Shown: positions 9,118-17,413 of the stretch, one piece after another | Layout of the letters: each line of letters starts with the position of its first letter | How positions within the stretch are numbered: the first letter of the stretch is position 1 | NCBI GenBank assembly: GCA_027382625.1 | Contig: JAJKFJ010023985.1 | Coordinates: 1-24,698 of the forward strand | Source: Tetmemena sp. SeJ-2015 | Taxonomy: Eukaryota; Ciliophora; Spirotrichea; Sporadotrichida; Oxytrichidae | Direction of reading: 5' to 3' | DNA: 24,698 nucleotides | Made by a program: the position numbers and the translations under genes | Notes under the pieces: model-generated | Told to the model about the DNA's origin: nothing | What the model saw: the letters and a program-made list of their open reading frames with translations, nothing else | The model's database searches: none

Positions 9118-10324
9118 TCAGTTGTAGTAGCAAGAGCAACCGCCGTTGGTTTTGTCCTTGTTCTTGAAATTTATTTTGCGCAAATATAACCCAGAGTCAT
9201 CGAACATTTTGTTGTCTCTCAAAATATTATTAATGTTTGCTAATTATAGAGAATAAGATTATTAAGTCTAATGAATATATAGTGACATTTATTTTTGTCT
9301 GCTTGATCATAGAGCAACAATTTTTTCCTCTTTTGCTTGGACTAGTTTTGGGAATCATAAACCATGGCTAGCTTGAGCATTTCTTGAAAACTCTCCTCCA
9401 CGTTGAAACCGTCTTTGGCGCTTACTTCAAAGTAAGGGATGGAATAATTTGGCATGTTTTAGTTGCTGCTGTTATTATCTTCATATTAAATACGAACGTA
9501 TTAGAATTAATTTTTCTTCATGAGTGGTATAAAAAGTGGCTCCAGACCCTCCTCCGATTTCATTTTAACGTCTTAGTTTATTTACGAACTGCACCTGATC
9601 TGCATTTGCGTTCTCACCCAGCTAACTCTTTATCAATCCGTCTTTGGATTTTTCCATAGCATCTATGGCCTATGAGGCAGTTAAGCGGCACCAGTTCTAG
9701 GCCTTAATAGAGTGTACTTTCCTCTGAGCTTGAGGGAGGTCTGATTTGTTCCCCAACAAAATAAATGGGAAAGTGTTAGGCTCTAAAGGATCAGAAAACT
9801 GAAGAAAGATGTCTCTCCAAATTAAAAGTTTTAAATTAAGTTTAATAGAGATCAAAGGTAGATATATTTCCAAGAAGCTATTCGCTCGAAGGATTCAGGA
9901 TCACTCATGTCAAATACTAGTGCACAACAGTCAGCCCCTCGATAATAGCTGTAACCCAAACTTTGAAATCTCTCCTACCCGGCTGTGTCCCATATCTGCA
10001 TTCTTTAAATATATATATATATGCTAATATTTCTCTTTGCATGATAACTTCCTCTCCTTCTTGTATACCAAGTTTAGAGGCAGCCACATTTAGTCACTTC
10101 TCCACTCTGATCGGCTTGTGATGGAAATCTACTCCCACAGTCGACTTAAACTGTGTGTTGAACTTCTCATTTACAAATCTCTAAATTAGAGCTGTCTTTC
10201 CAACCCCTGAGTCACCAAGCAGAAGGATTTTGTAATCCAACAATAATTATACTCAATAAATTAAAAATTCTTCTTTATTTTTCAGTGAATAGTTTTTATT
10301 ACTGCGGTTTGGATTATTTTTCAT
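9118..10324 (-). CDS. Rab7-like small GTPase (~313 aa) with four IESs and one intron
   Basis: A membrane-traffic GTPase of the Rab7 type. The start is ATG 10324 (MKNNPNR), joined by an intron to the core; the stop TGA is 9118-9120. All nucleotide-binding motifs are intact: GDSGVGKTAL (P-loop), STVGVDF (switch I), WDTAGQERF followed by YYRGADCCALVFD (switch II and Rab7-like strand), GNKSDL (base recognition) and SAKDG. The C-terminus NGGCSCYYN carries a CxC pair suited to geranylgeranylation. After removing inserts the length is 942 nt, divisible by three. It is longer than a usual Rab (about 200-220 aa) because of extra residues after switch I (NVAASKLG) and a Gly/Asn/Ser/Gln-rich insertion between GNKSDL and SAK. 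Pointers are ATGCA, TTGGA, ATGAAGA and AGACAA. It is transcribed away from the HMG-CoA synthase body. Confidence 0.9.
9212..9294 (-). other. IES (83 bp), pointer AGACAA
   Basis: Removal joins YDQAD to NKMFDDSG and connects the Rab7-like core to its CxC tail. Confidence 0.7.
9478..9514 (-). other. IES (37 bp), pointer ATGAAGA
   Basis: Exact 7-bp repeats. Removal joins FYTTHED to NNSSNQN in frame, upstream of the SAK motif, and drops a TGA. Confidence 0.7.
9816..9868 (-). other. IES (53 bp), pointer TTGGA
   Basis: Removal joins ERIASW to RDIFLQFSD, as expected for a Rab helix after VFDMSD. Confidence 0.8.
9997..10037 (-). other. IES (41 bp), pointer ATGCA
   Basis: The insert ends in a run of AT dinucleotides. 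Removal joins EEVIM to QIWDTAGQERF. Confidence 0.8.
10252..10302 (-). other. Intron (51 nt) near the start of the Rab7-like gene
   Basis: Donor GTAATA and acceptor ATTGAG. Splicing joins MKNNPNR to IQLLLDYKILLLGD and gives the only nearby in-frame ATG. Confidence 0.6.
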
Positions 10325-10681
10325 AGATTTGATAATGTTTTCAGAAATATAATTTAATCTTTAGACTAAATAAAGTAGATTACATAGCTCGATTAGCATC
10401 ACTTCTCTACTCTGATCTAAAAATGTGGTTGTTTAAAAATCTTAATGGTTTGAATAGATTTGGGAGGCAGATTTGGTTGGGAAGAAGATGACGAGAGACG
10501 CCTGATTTGTGATTGAGAAATATACTTATAAATAATATCGAATTCTCAGAATCACTCAAAATTTAAATTATCACAAATAATCCTACTCATCTTTTAAAAA
10601 ATCATTCCACAAATAATCTCATTCCATAGAATATTAATTAAATTTTAAATGAGTCATCAAATAGTAAACTCAGCGTAAGAA
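10325..10681. other. Divergent intergenic region (357 bp)
   Basis: It lies between the starts of the Rab7-like gene (-) and the HMG-CoA synthase body (+). It is AT-rich apart from a purine-rich stretch near 10460-10505. In the macronucleus these two genes probably sit on separate molecules, so chromosome ends may fall here; no telomere repeat is visible. Confidence 0.4.
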
Positions 10682-12194
10682 ATGGTAGAAACTTCAAGAG
10701 CATATACTCAACCTAGAGCTGAAAATTAATTTCATTAGGTTATTCTAATTTAATAAATGTGGGTATAATAGCAGCAGAGATCTACTTCCCTTCAACCTAT
10801 GTAGCACAAGAGGAACTTGAGGTCTTCGACGGCGCTTCCAAGGGAAAATACACCATTGGTCTTGGCTAGCTAGCAATGGCTTGCGTAAACGATAGAGAAG
10901 ATGTTCAATCGATCTCACTCACAGTAGTTCAAAACTTTCACTATAAGTGTAGTAGTGTTCATTCTATTTAACTTGCTAGACAAAAACCAAATAAAGCCAT
11001 CTAGAATAGGAAGACTAGAGGTAGGCACAGAGACTCTCATCGATAAGAGCAAGAGTGTCAAGACCACTCTCATGGAATTATTCAAGGGCAGCAGATCGCA
11101 TGATATTGAGGGAGTCACCTCCATTAATGCTTGCTATGGTTCCACAAATGCACTTTTTAACACTATCAACTGGATGCAGAGCAACTCTTGGGATGGTAAG
11201 TTAACTAGCAAGCATTTCAAAATCAACTAAATCAAGTCACTCTAATGTTCTCACTATAGGCAGATATGGTATCGTGGTATCAGCTGATATCGCAGTTTAC
11301 GCAAAGGGCAACGCAAGACCAACTGGAGGCATTGGAGCAATAGCTTTATTGATCGGTCCAAATGCCCCACTCGTGTTTGATGATGTAAGATCAACATTCA
11401 TGGAAAACGCCTACGATTTCTATAAACCCAATCTACGTAAGTTCAATAAAACTGACGTCTCTAATCCCTTATTTCGTCTTTCCTTAATTTTCCTGCCAGG
11501 AAATTTCATAACTCTAATTTTTTAGACTCTGAATACCCAGTTGTGGATGGTCATCTTTCGATTAACGTTTACCTAAATGCTCTTGAAAATGCCTATACTA
11601 CTCTGAAGGCGAAGAGCAGACAGAGATATGGAGGTTGGGAACCCAGGTACCAAGATTTTGACTACTTCTGCTTCCACACTCCTTTCTCTAAGATGGTTTA
11701 GAAATTCAAAAATTGCCATCTTATTTTCTGGGTGAATAAATTAATGAAATGCTTCTTCAACCTTCTCCTTCAAGACATCGCAGAGTATAAGGAGAAGAAT
11801 TTTGATTCTAAGATTGTTGAGGCACTCAGGGAGCAAATATTAATGTTTCCCTTATTACATTTAGAAGCACAATTTCAAGAATACACCAAAGACTATGGAT
11901 ATCCTCATGAAGGCATTTGGACCAGAGTCTTAAGAATTTAATTACTATATTAGCTCTCAGAGTGGAAGAACAAGTGTGAGCGAAGTTTGCTACTTGCCAA
12001 ACAACTTGGAAATATCTACACTGGCTCTCTCTACAACGGTCTAATGAGCTTAATTGGAGACACTTCGATCGACCTCAAGGGCAAGCGACTGTGCATGTTC
12101 AGTTATGGCTCAGGCTGTGCAGCTTCCATGTTCACAATTCATGTGAAGGGAGACTACAAACATATTCAAAAGGCTTTAGAGTTCAAAACTAGAC
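10682..12194 (+). CDS. HMG-CoA synthase, main part (about 415 codons), three IESs and two introns
   Basis: Cytosolic-type hydroxymethylglutaryl-CoA synthase, which condenses acetyl-CoA with acetoacetyl-CoA at the head of the mevalonate pathway. The start is ATG 10682 ([10 protein letters not shown]). Family motifs appear in order: [15 protein letters not shown]; a general-base Glu in [27 protein letters not shown]; the nucleophile Cys in [51 protein letters not shown]; the catalytic His in [42 protein letters not shown]. It stops without the family's C-terminal region, at ALEFKTR, exactly where a 10-bp pointer matches the inverted MDS at 5486-5779. Joining gives 475 codons in frame, within the family's normal size. 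IES pointers: AAAT, AACTT, GAAAT. Introns: 11196-11259 and 11437-11525. Confidence 0.95.
10723..10754 (+). other. IES (32 bp), pointer AAAT
   Basis: Removal joins TQPRAEN to VGIIAAEI, the conserved N-terminal strand of HMG-CoA synthase. Confidence 0.75.
10933..10969 (+). other. IES (37 bp), pointer AACTT
   Basis: Removal joins LTVVQN to [18 protein letters not shown] in frame, as the family requires. Confidence 0.85.
11196..11259 (+). other. Intron (64 nt)
   Basis: Donor GTAAGT and acceptor ACTATAG. Splicing joins SNSWDG to [14 protein letters not shown]. Confidence 0.85.
11437..11525 (+). other. Intron (89 nt)
   Basis: Donor GTAAGT and acceptor TTTTTTAG. Splicing joins FYKPNLH to [11 protein letters not shown]. 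Confidence 0.85.
11701..11745 (+). other. IES (45 bp), pointer GAAAT
   Basis: Removal joins FSKMVQK to CFFNLLLQD. The length is a multiple of three, so the frame stays open without removal; family alignment favours removal. Confidence 0.6.
12185..12194 (+). repeat. Pointer joining the two HMG-CoA synthase parts
   Basis: AAAACTAGAC, found again in inverted orientation at 5770-5779. The sequence after it (ACCAAGCAAATA) no longer matches the family. Confidence 0.8.
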
Positions 12195-12566
12195 ACCAAG
12201 CAAATATTTTAGTCAAATTCAAATCATGTATGCTGAAATAACTCTTTTATCTTTAAAATTATGAGGCTCCATTCAAGGATTGTGAAAATTGGCAAATCTA
12301 ATAATTATTATGTATGCCCAAGAAATTTATAAAATTTTTTAATTCGGGCCAATAAATTTCAAAAATAAAGCGCCAATGATAATTACAAAAGAGAGGAGCC
12401 TAATTAATGTCTTAGAATTTTTAAAACTGATTATTTATAAAAGAAAATACTTTTTAACACTCGAATATATTTAGAGAGAATTTAATCCTACTTTCTCGAT
12501 TAAGGATTAAATTAATAAATTTGGTCGGGCTTTGTTTTAAAGAATATATTTTAATAATAAAGAGTA
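12195..12566. other. AT-rich spacer between HMG-CoA synthase and the GTPase array
   Basis: No coding frame with family features. The first 50 bases continue an open frame after the pointer but do not resemble HMG-CoA synthase. Confidence 0.4.
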
Positions 12567-13556
12567 ATGGCTTTCAAAATTCTTGGCCGCACCTTCAAAA
12601 TAGTAGTGTTGGGTGGAGCTGGCTGTGGAAAAAATAGATTCAGTGAAGATTTGCCAGATGGTGTGTTCTCTTATCAATCTTCTCGATATTAATATAAATA
12701 AAATCAGCCATTTTTCTTTGTACACTATTAGTGAATCTACCATATTCATTTTATATCGATAGAGGGGCTTTCCTATATTAGTTCAGGAAATCGGAGGTTA
12801 TCTTGTACGAATGCAGATTTGGAGTACCACAGGCTAGGAGAAAAAATATTATTATTAATTTTCTGAGAGCTTTTGATCAACACATAGGGCATTTTACAGA
12901 GGATCCTCAGGTCTAATTCAGAAAGAAAAATGTAATTATTTTAAATGAATTTAATTAAAATAAGCAATGATAAATGGTGCTAATTTAAATTTTATGAGTA
13001 AGTTATAATTAGCTTATTGAACGAAAATACTTTTTTCATTTACCAATTAAAGTGATTTGAATGTTCTTATATTTTAGTTAAAAATATAATTCTGGTGTAT
13101 GACTTCACAAAGAGGGCTACTTTTGAAAATCTTAAGGATATAGTCTAAGAAGCAAATAATTAAGAGATTTTTTTCTTTTATTGAAAATTGTTTTAGCATT
13201 ACGAGAAGCGCCAGATAATGTTGAAATGACAATCGTAGAATAAAAACATCATTAATTTTATTTAAATCTTGAGCAACCGACCTTAAAATGAAGATAAGAG
13301 AGAGATTTTAAATTATATAAATTAGTAAAAAGTTTAAGATATATTGATTTCTTATGAAGAGGGTTTGCGTTTCGCTAAAGATGTGGGAGCGTCTTTCATA
13401 GAAATTTAAGGCCATGATCAAATAATATCTGCATTAAATTTATGATGACATTGAGAAAATTGAGCTGTTGTATTCAGAGTTAAGCAAATATACTAAATAA
13501 TTTTTGTTTTTGAAAGCAAAAGAATTTTCCTAACTTATCTAGGTATAAAAGAATGA
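12567..13556 (+). pseudogene. Rab-like GTPase A, divergent and probably inactivated
   Basis: The start is ATG 12567 (MAFKILGRTFKIVVLGG). The P-loop is GGAGCGKN, without the usual Thr/Ser. Pieces join through pointers TCGATA (12683/12756), GAGA (12838/12865), TAATTC (12914/13087), AGAAGC (13148/13204), GATTT (13304/13346) and AAGCAAA (13482/13514). They give QIWSTTGQE, RAFYRGSSGLILVYDFTKR, VQEAPDNVEMTIV, then REISYEEGLRFAKDVGASF, ending SKRIFL...GIKE at TGA 13554. In-frame TGA at 12874-12876 falls where the other copies encode Arg of RFRS, so the product would end early. The base-recognition region is not resolved. No C-terminal Cys is seen. I call it a pseudogene, but IES choice near the TGA could matter. 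Confidence 0.6.
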
Positions 13557-14271
13557 CTAAGGCGTGCTGGATTTATTAGCTGCTGCTATTGAATTTTGAT
13601 TTCATTGTAATATAACTGAGTTTTTATTGGTTAATAGATTAACAGATTAAAAATATGGTTTAAAGTGGTTATAGTTTAACTATGTCTTTTTTTATAATTA
13701 TAATTTCTTTCTAAAGAGGCTCCAATTCTTTGAAATACAAATTCTTACATTTTGTGAAAGAGAAATTGGCTCAGAGATATAAGTAATTCAAGTTTAGTTT
13801 GTATTAAATTGAGTTTATATAATTAGTCATAGTATATTAAAAACGATCTAGTGAGTAGTAAATAATAGTTTAATTTATTCAAAATAATAATACTTATAAT
13901 TGAAGAAAGGATATACTCTACAGTTTAATTATTTAAGTTATTCAATTCTCATATAAAAGCATATAAAAGCATATAAAGAAATAAAATATTCTTATTTTAA
14001 AATTATTTTTATTAATTAAAATTAAACCAGCTCAACTCATTATCATTTTCTTAATTATATTTTTGGCTTATAAATTTATTCACACTAGCGATATGAATTA
14101 TAGTTAAGATTTGAATGAAATTCGGAATTGAATTAAAATAATAAATTAAGAGTTGCAAATTGTTAACCGTTGAATTGTGAGGTAGGTGCCCCAATATGGT
14201 GCTTGCTCGATAGCTTATTTAATTTTAATATGAGTTTTCTCTCTCATTATAGCTATTGGATGAATGCTTGA
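13557..14271. other. AT-rich spacer with short coding-like scraps
   Basis: It holds a short tandem repeat (13951-13980) and one weak frame at about 13717-13812 (LQFFEIQILTFCEREIG, ending at TGA). Near 14200-14260 a 6-bp repeat ATAGCT flanks AT-rich sequence, a possible pointer pair. Nothing here is firm. Confidence 0.35.
13951..13977. repeat. Tandem repeat, 10-bp unit ATATAAAAGC, ~2.7 copies
   Basis: Two exact copies and a partial third in the spacer between GTPase copies A and B. It is TATA-like but too far from the next ATG to be assigned to it. Confidence 0.6.
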
Positions 14272-14448
14272 AGAGATGTTGACAAAGTACAATATTTCTA
14301 AACCAGTCTTGTAGATAACTTTGTGTTTGAGATAACTCGTTACACAGACCTCCCAGACAAAAGTTACAAATATGAAAGTTGCTTAGAATTCCTTGCTTAA
14401 TCGAATGATCATAAGTTTAACCCTTCAACTCCTCATAATTTAAAGCTT
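14272..14448 (+). CDS. Orphan coding segment (about 59 codons), likely MDS of another gene
   Basis: A TGA-free frame, opening after a TGA, encodes a compositionally normal segment: RDVDKVQYFQTSLVDNFVFE, then ITRYTDLPDKSYKYESCLEF and AQSNDHKFNPSTPHN. It is richer in Asp, Pro, Cys and Tyr than the AT-rich spacer around it. It resembles neither the GTPases nor the other genes here, has no convincing start, and fades into AT-rich sequence just before GTPase B. It is best explained as a single MDS of a gene whose other parts lie elsewhere. Family not recognised. Confidence 0.45.
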
Positions 14449-14565
14449 TAATTCTCTTTTTTATTAAATTCTCAGCTATATTATTATTTCACTATAAAGT
14501 AATTGCTCAATCTAAAATAAAGAAGATAGATGGAATAGAAAATTATAATTTTATCCTAATTGAAA

Positions 14566-15897
14566 TGACAGAGTAAATAGAGACAAAAAGTATAAAACTA
14601 ACCCTAGTTGGATACTAAGAAACAGGGAAGACTTCTCTTATGTTGAGATATGTTTAAGATACAGTACAAGAGAGTTACCAATGCACTATCGGAGTTGTAA
14701 TTTAATAATTACAACCTTTTTTAAGACTTCATTTTCCCTAATAGAGTTATAAATCTAGATTATTTATAATTCTTTTAGATAAATTTAGTTTTGGATAAAA
14801 TTATCTTTAAATAAAAAGTTGACTTTTTGATGAAGATGATAGACCTGGAAGGAAAGCGTATTAAGCTTCAGCTGTGGGATTCTTCTGGGCAGGAGAATTT
14901 AATTATCTAGTTTTTTAAAGAGAGATTCAGATCACTAATCCATTCTTATTACAAAGGATCGCATGGGATCATTCTCAAAATTAAAAATTATTTTTTAAAA
15001 ATATTAATTATAATTAATTTTGGAATTCTCGTGTACAATTTAACGAACAGGGCTTCATTTGAAAAATTAAAAGACATTACACAAGAAACTTTTTTTATTA
15101 TAGGGTGAATATGAATACATGATAGAGGGTTAGCAAAATCTAATGAAGAGTTCTTGAGCGAAGTGCTGTATATTAATTAGTGATAGATTAAAACATTCTT
15201 AATTTTAATGATGGAGTCAGCTCCTACCAGATTAACATGATGAAGAACTACTCACCTTACTCACTAAAGTTTTTGTGTCTGCACTTTGATCAGTTGTCTA
15301 TTGAAGGTGAGGTTAGACTCCTTCTGAATGTTATAGGGGGTTCTGCTTGCGATTGTTAATGATTATATCATCGATATCATTCAAAAGTACGCAAATATAA
15401 GCATACTTGTTTAGCTCTTTGTGTTGTCCTTGTAGTAGACATTTAAATTAAGAGTTAATTTAAAGCGTAATATAATATGAATCACTTGACAAGGACTCAT
15501 TCAGCATGCATTTCTAAGTTATACCAATCAATAAACGATCATGCATTCATATTCATCCTATAATAAGTTAATTTTTAAAAAGAAGTTATGTAAAATACTG
15601 AGAAAGGTGTGGCTAAAACTGTAGTTACTCAAAAAAATATTTTTATACAAAATTTATAAAGTTGCAAACTTCTTAGATTAGTAGGAAAGAAGAGAAATTT
15701 AACTTTGTATAAAATATAAGTTTAATTCCTTTCGAGGAGGGAATGGCTTTTGCAAACGAGATAGGCGCTTCCTTCATGGAAACTTCTATTTATGATAAGA
15801 ACACAGTCGAATAGATATTTTTAGAGATTAGCAAATTATATTAATAAAATTTATAAATTAAATTTTTAGCCATAAAATATTACAATCGCTCGAATGA
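14566..15897 (+). CDS. Rab-like GTPase B, seven IES sites
   Basis: Start ATG 14566 ([15 protein letters not shown]), stop TGA 15895. Motifs after IES removal: [11 protein letters not shown] (atypical P-loop), [44 protein letters not shown] where NKxD is expected, and [15 protein letters not shown] where ETSAK is expected. It ends SHKILQSLE, with no prenylatable Cys. IES pointers and left/right positions: AGTTG 14693/14817, GAGA 14893/14920, ATTCTC 14971/15025, ACT 15088/15597, ATTT near 15640, AATT near 15695-15725, TTAGC 15828/15866. The fourth IES is 509 bp and holds an unrelated coding segment. All joins keep one frame. Its role is unknown: altered guanine-recognition motifs and a missing lipid tail argue against an ordinary trafficking Rab. 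Confidence 0.82.
15088..15596 (+). other. Large IES (509 bp) in GTPase B, pointer ACT
   Basis: The same IES position is 33-60 bp in copies C, D and E. Here it is about ten times longer because it carries a foreign coding segment at 15215-15477. Removal joins DITQET to EKGVAKTVV. Confidence 0.6.
15215..15477 (+). CDS. MDS-like coding segment nested in an IES of GTPase B
   Basis: Two pieces join in frame through an AATG repeat (15327/15358). The first encodes [16 protein letters not shown], then [18 protein letters not shown]; the second [20 protein letters not shown]. Composition and the clean pointer join look like a real protein-coding gene, and nothing in it resembles a GTPase. I cannot name the family, and no start or stop belongs clearly to it (a TGA follows at about 15478). 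It is probably one or two MDSs of another macronuclear gene interleaved here. Confidence 0.5.
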
Positions 15898-15937
15898 AAG
15901 TTAATAGTTCTCACGAACTTCATTCCGAATTATTATA

Positions 15938-16432
15938 TAGTAGAGAATCTAAAAGAAAATCGGGGGTAAGGACTATAAAATGAAGGGGAGAGGGAGGGGG
16001 TTTGAGGAGTCCGGGAGGCCTACTGGCAACGGTCGGGAATTAGAATAATCGAAATTGGGTTCGAATCCCACGAAATCATAAAATTAAATAAATTACGCAA
16101 TTAGATAATAATCCAATAAGTCCTATGCGATATCCTAAAATTCATCTAAAAGACATCCGAAAATGATAAATTATCCCGAAACCAAATTGAACATGGGAAT
16201 CTGAAATGGGAATGAAAATGGCATGGATCGATAGAACGGACGCCCGCCGTGGTGGTGGAAATGTCAAAGGACCGATCATCAAATATAACTGTAAGACCTC
16301 CATTACAGAATCTAAATTACAGTAATAGTATAAATAATCAGATTTAAAGAAAAGTAATAATTAATAAGGGCTTGAGGGTTATTTTAATCTCTTTTTTTGA
16401 TGATTGACGATTTTCTTTTAGATTCTCTACTA
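15938..16432. mobile_element. 495-bp non-autonomous inverted-repeat element, TA target duplication
   Basis: Perfect 25-bp terminal inverted repeats (TAGTAGAGAATCTAAAAGAA plus ATCG-type inner end) lie at 15938-15962 and 16408-16432. TA dinucleotides flank both ends and the site is palindromic (TTATTA/TAATAA). This fits a Tc1/mariner-type MITE. The interior is much more GC-rich than the window (a G-rich stretch at 15961-16030) and includes a tRNA-like box. No transposase frame is seen. It sits about 40 bp after the stop of GTPase B. Confidence 0.75.
16023..16075 (+). other. tRNA-like A box and B box inside the MITE
   Basis: GGGTTCGAATCCCACG matches a pol III B box/T-arm, and CTGGCAACGGTCGG about 25-30 bases upstream resembles an A box. 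A full cloverleaf is not evident: the T-stem has one mismatch, and no matching acceptor stem is seen. I therefore call it a tRNA-derived relic, not a tRNA gene. Confidence 0.4.
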
Positions 16433-17413
16433 TAATAAGTAGGATGATAAATTATGCTTCTTTAAGTTATAATAATTTAATTTATTCGCTTCTATTACAA
16501 AATTCATTCTTCGAACTTCACTCAGTCTTCAGAATTGTATTGGAAATTAATTAGCAATATTTTTTTGCAAATTTAATTTAGAGCTAAATTGCTAGATTGT
16601 AAATTTATTAAAAAATTTTAAATTAAAATCCTTTGGTTTACTCTTAGTAATAAGTCAGAACAAATTTGAATAAAGTAATTTTTAACTAATAGATTTTGGC
16701 TCTGGAATTAAATATAATAAAATAATGGATCCTTAATTATAATTTTCTATTCAGAAATGGATTCTTCTTTTTTATTTGACCTTTAATAGAAAAGAAAATT
16801 TTAATTTATAGGCAAAGCAATTTATAATAGCAATTGGTTTGTATATTCTATAATTATCAAGCAGAAATAAAAAACTATTTCCAAAAAAAATGACACTTTA
16901 TGATAGAGTAATTATATTTACAGAAATTAAAATTATAAACGATAGTAAATATTATTTACTTATCATATTTCAAAAAAATTTAGGACCACAGATTATTTAT
17001 TACATTCAATATTTAGTGAATAATTTATCTATTTTAATTATTTATTTAATAGTAAAGTTATGTAAACCTGGAGGAAGAATAATTTAAAATATTCAATAGT
17101 AAAACTAATGATGAAAGACCATTTTGAAAGTGAAATTTAGAAAAGGCAATTGCTGAGTTTTCTATTCACAGATTTGCAAAGTTATTATTTAATAAAATGG
17201 TACTCTATCATTTGAATCATAACTTTATTTTAATGAGAACAAAATTGGACAAGAAAAATTATAATAACAAATACTTTTTAACTTATTTATTCCTGAACCT
17301 TTAATTTTCCATTTAATGCTTTCCTGTAAATAATATAAATCTTTCAAATTATTGACCTAGAGAAAATAATGAAGAAAAGTGGAAAAGAAAATTATAATTT
17401 TATCCTTGTAGGA
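16433..17413. other. Spacer before GTPase C, homologous to 19120-20013
   Basis: AT-rich, no firm gene. Several stretches match the spacer before copy D in order, e.g. a TTATGTAAACCTxGAGGA motif at about 17056 and 19636 and GTGAAATTTAGAAAAGG at about 17130. So the duplicated unit included the spacer. The last 50 bases before the ATG are also shared with copies B and D, a possible conserved leader or promoter. Confidence 0.55.

Noticed and set aside
9384..10027. Plus-strand ORFs across the Rab7-like region
   Set aside because: Antisense of the minus-strand Rab7-like gene and its IESs.
12537..12749. Minus-strand ORF over the start of GTPase A
   Set aside because: It is the antisense shadow of the P-loop region and its IES.
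14693..14816. Treating the inserts in the GTPase genes as spliceosomal introns
   Set aside because: Joining at GT/GC..AG edges gives the wrong frame after TIGV. Only removal between the AGTTG repeats gives GVDF. Most other inserts have no GT..AG at all.
16023..16095. A functional tRNA gene
   Set aside because: B box is good, but no acceptor-stem partner and an imperfect T-stem; it lies within a transposon-like element.
16890..17087. Plus-strand 65-aa ORF in the spacer before copy C
   Set aside because: Ile/Leu/Tyr/Asn-rich translation of AT-rich DNA. The homologous spacer before D does not keep the frame.
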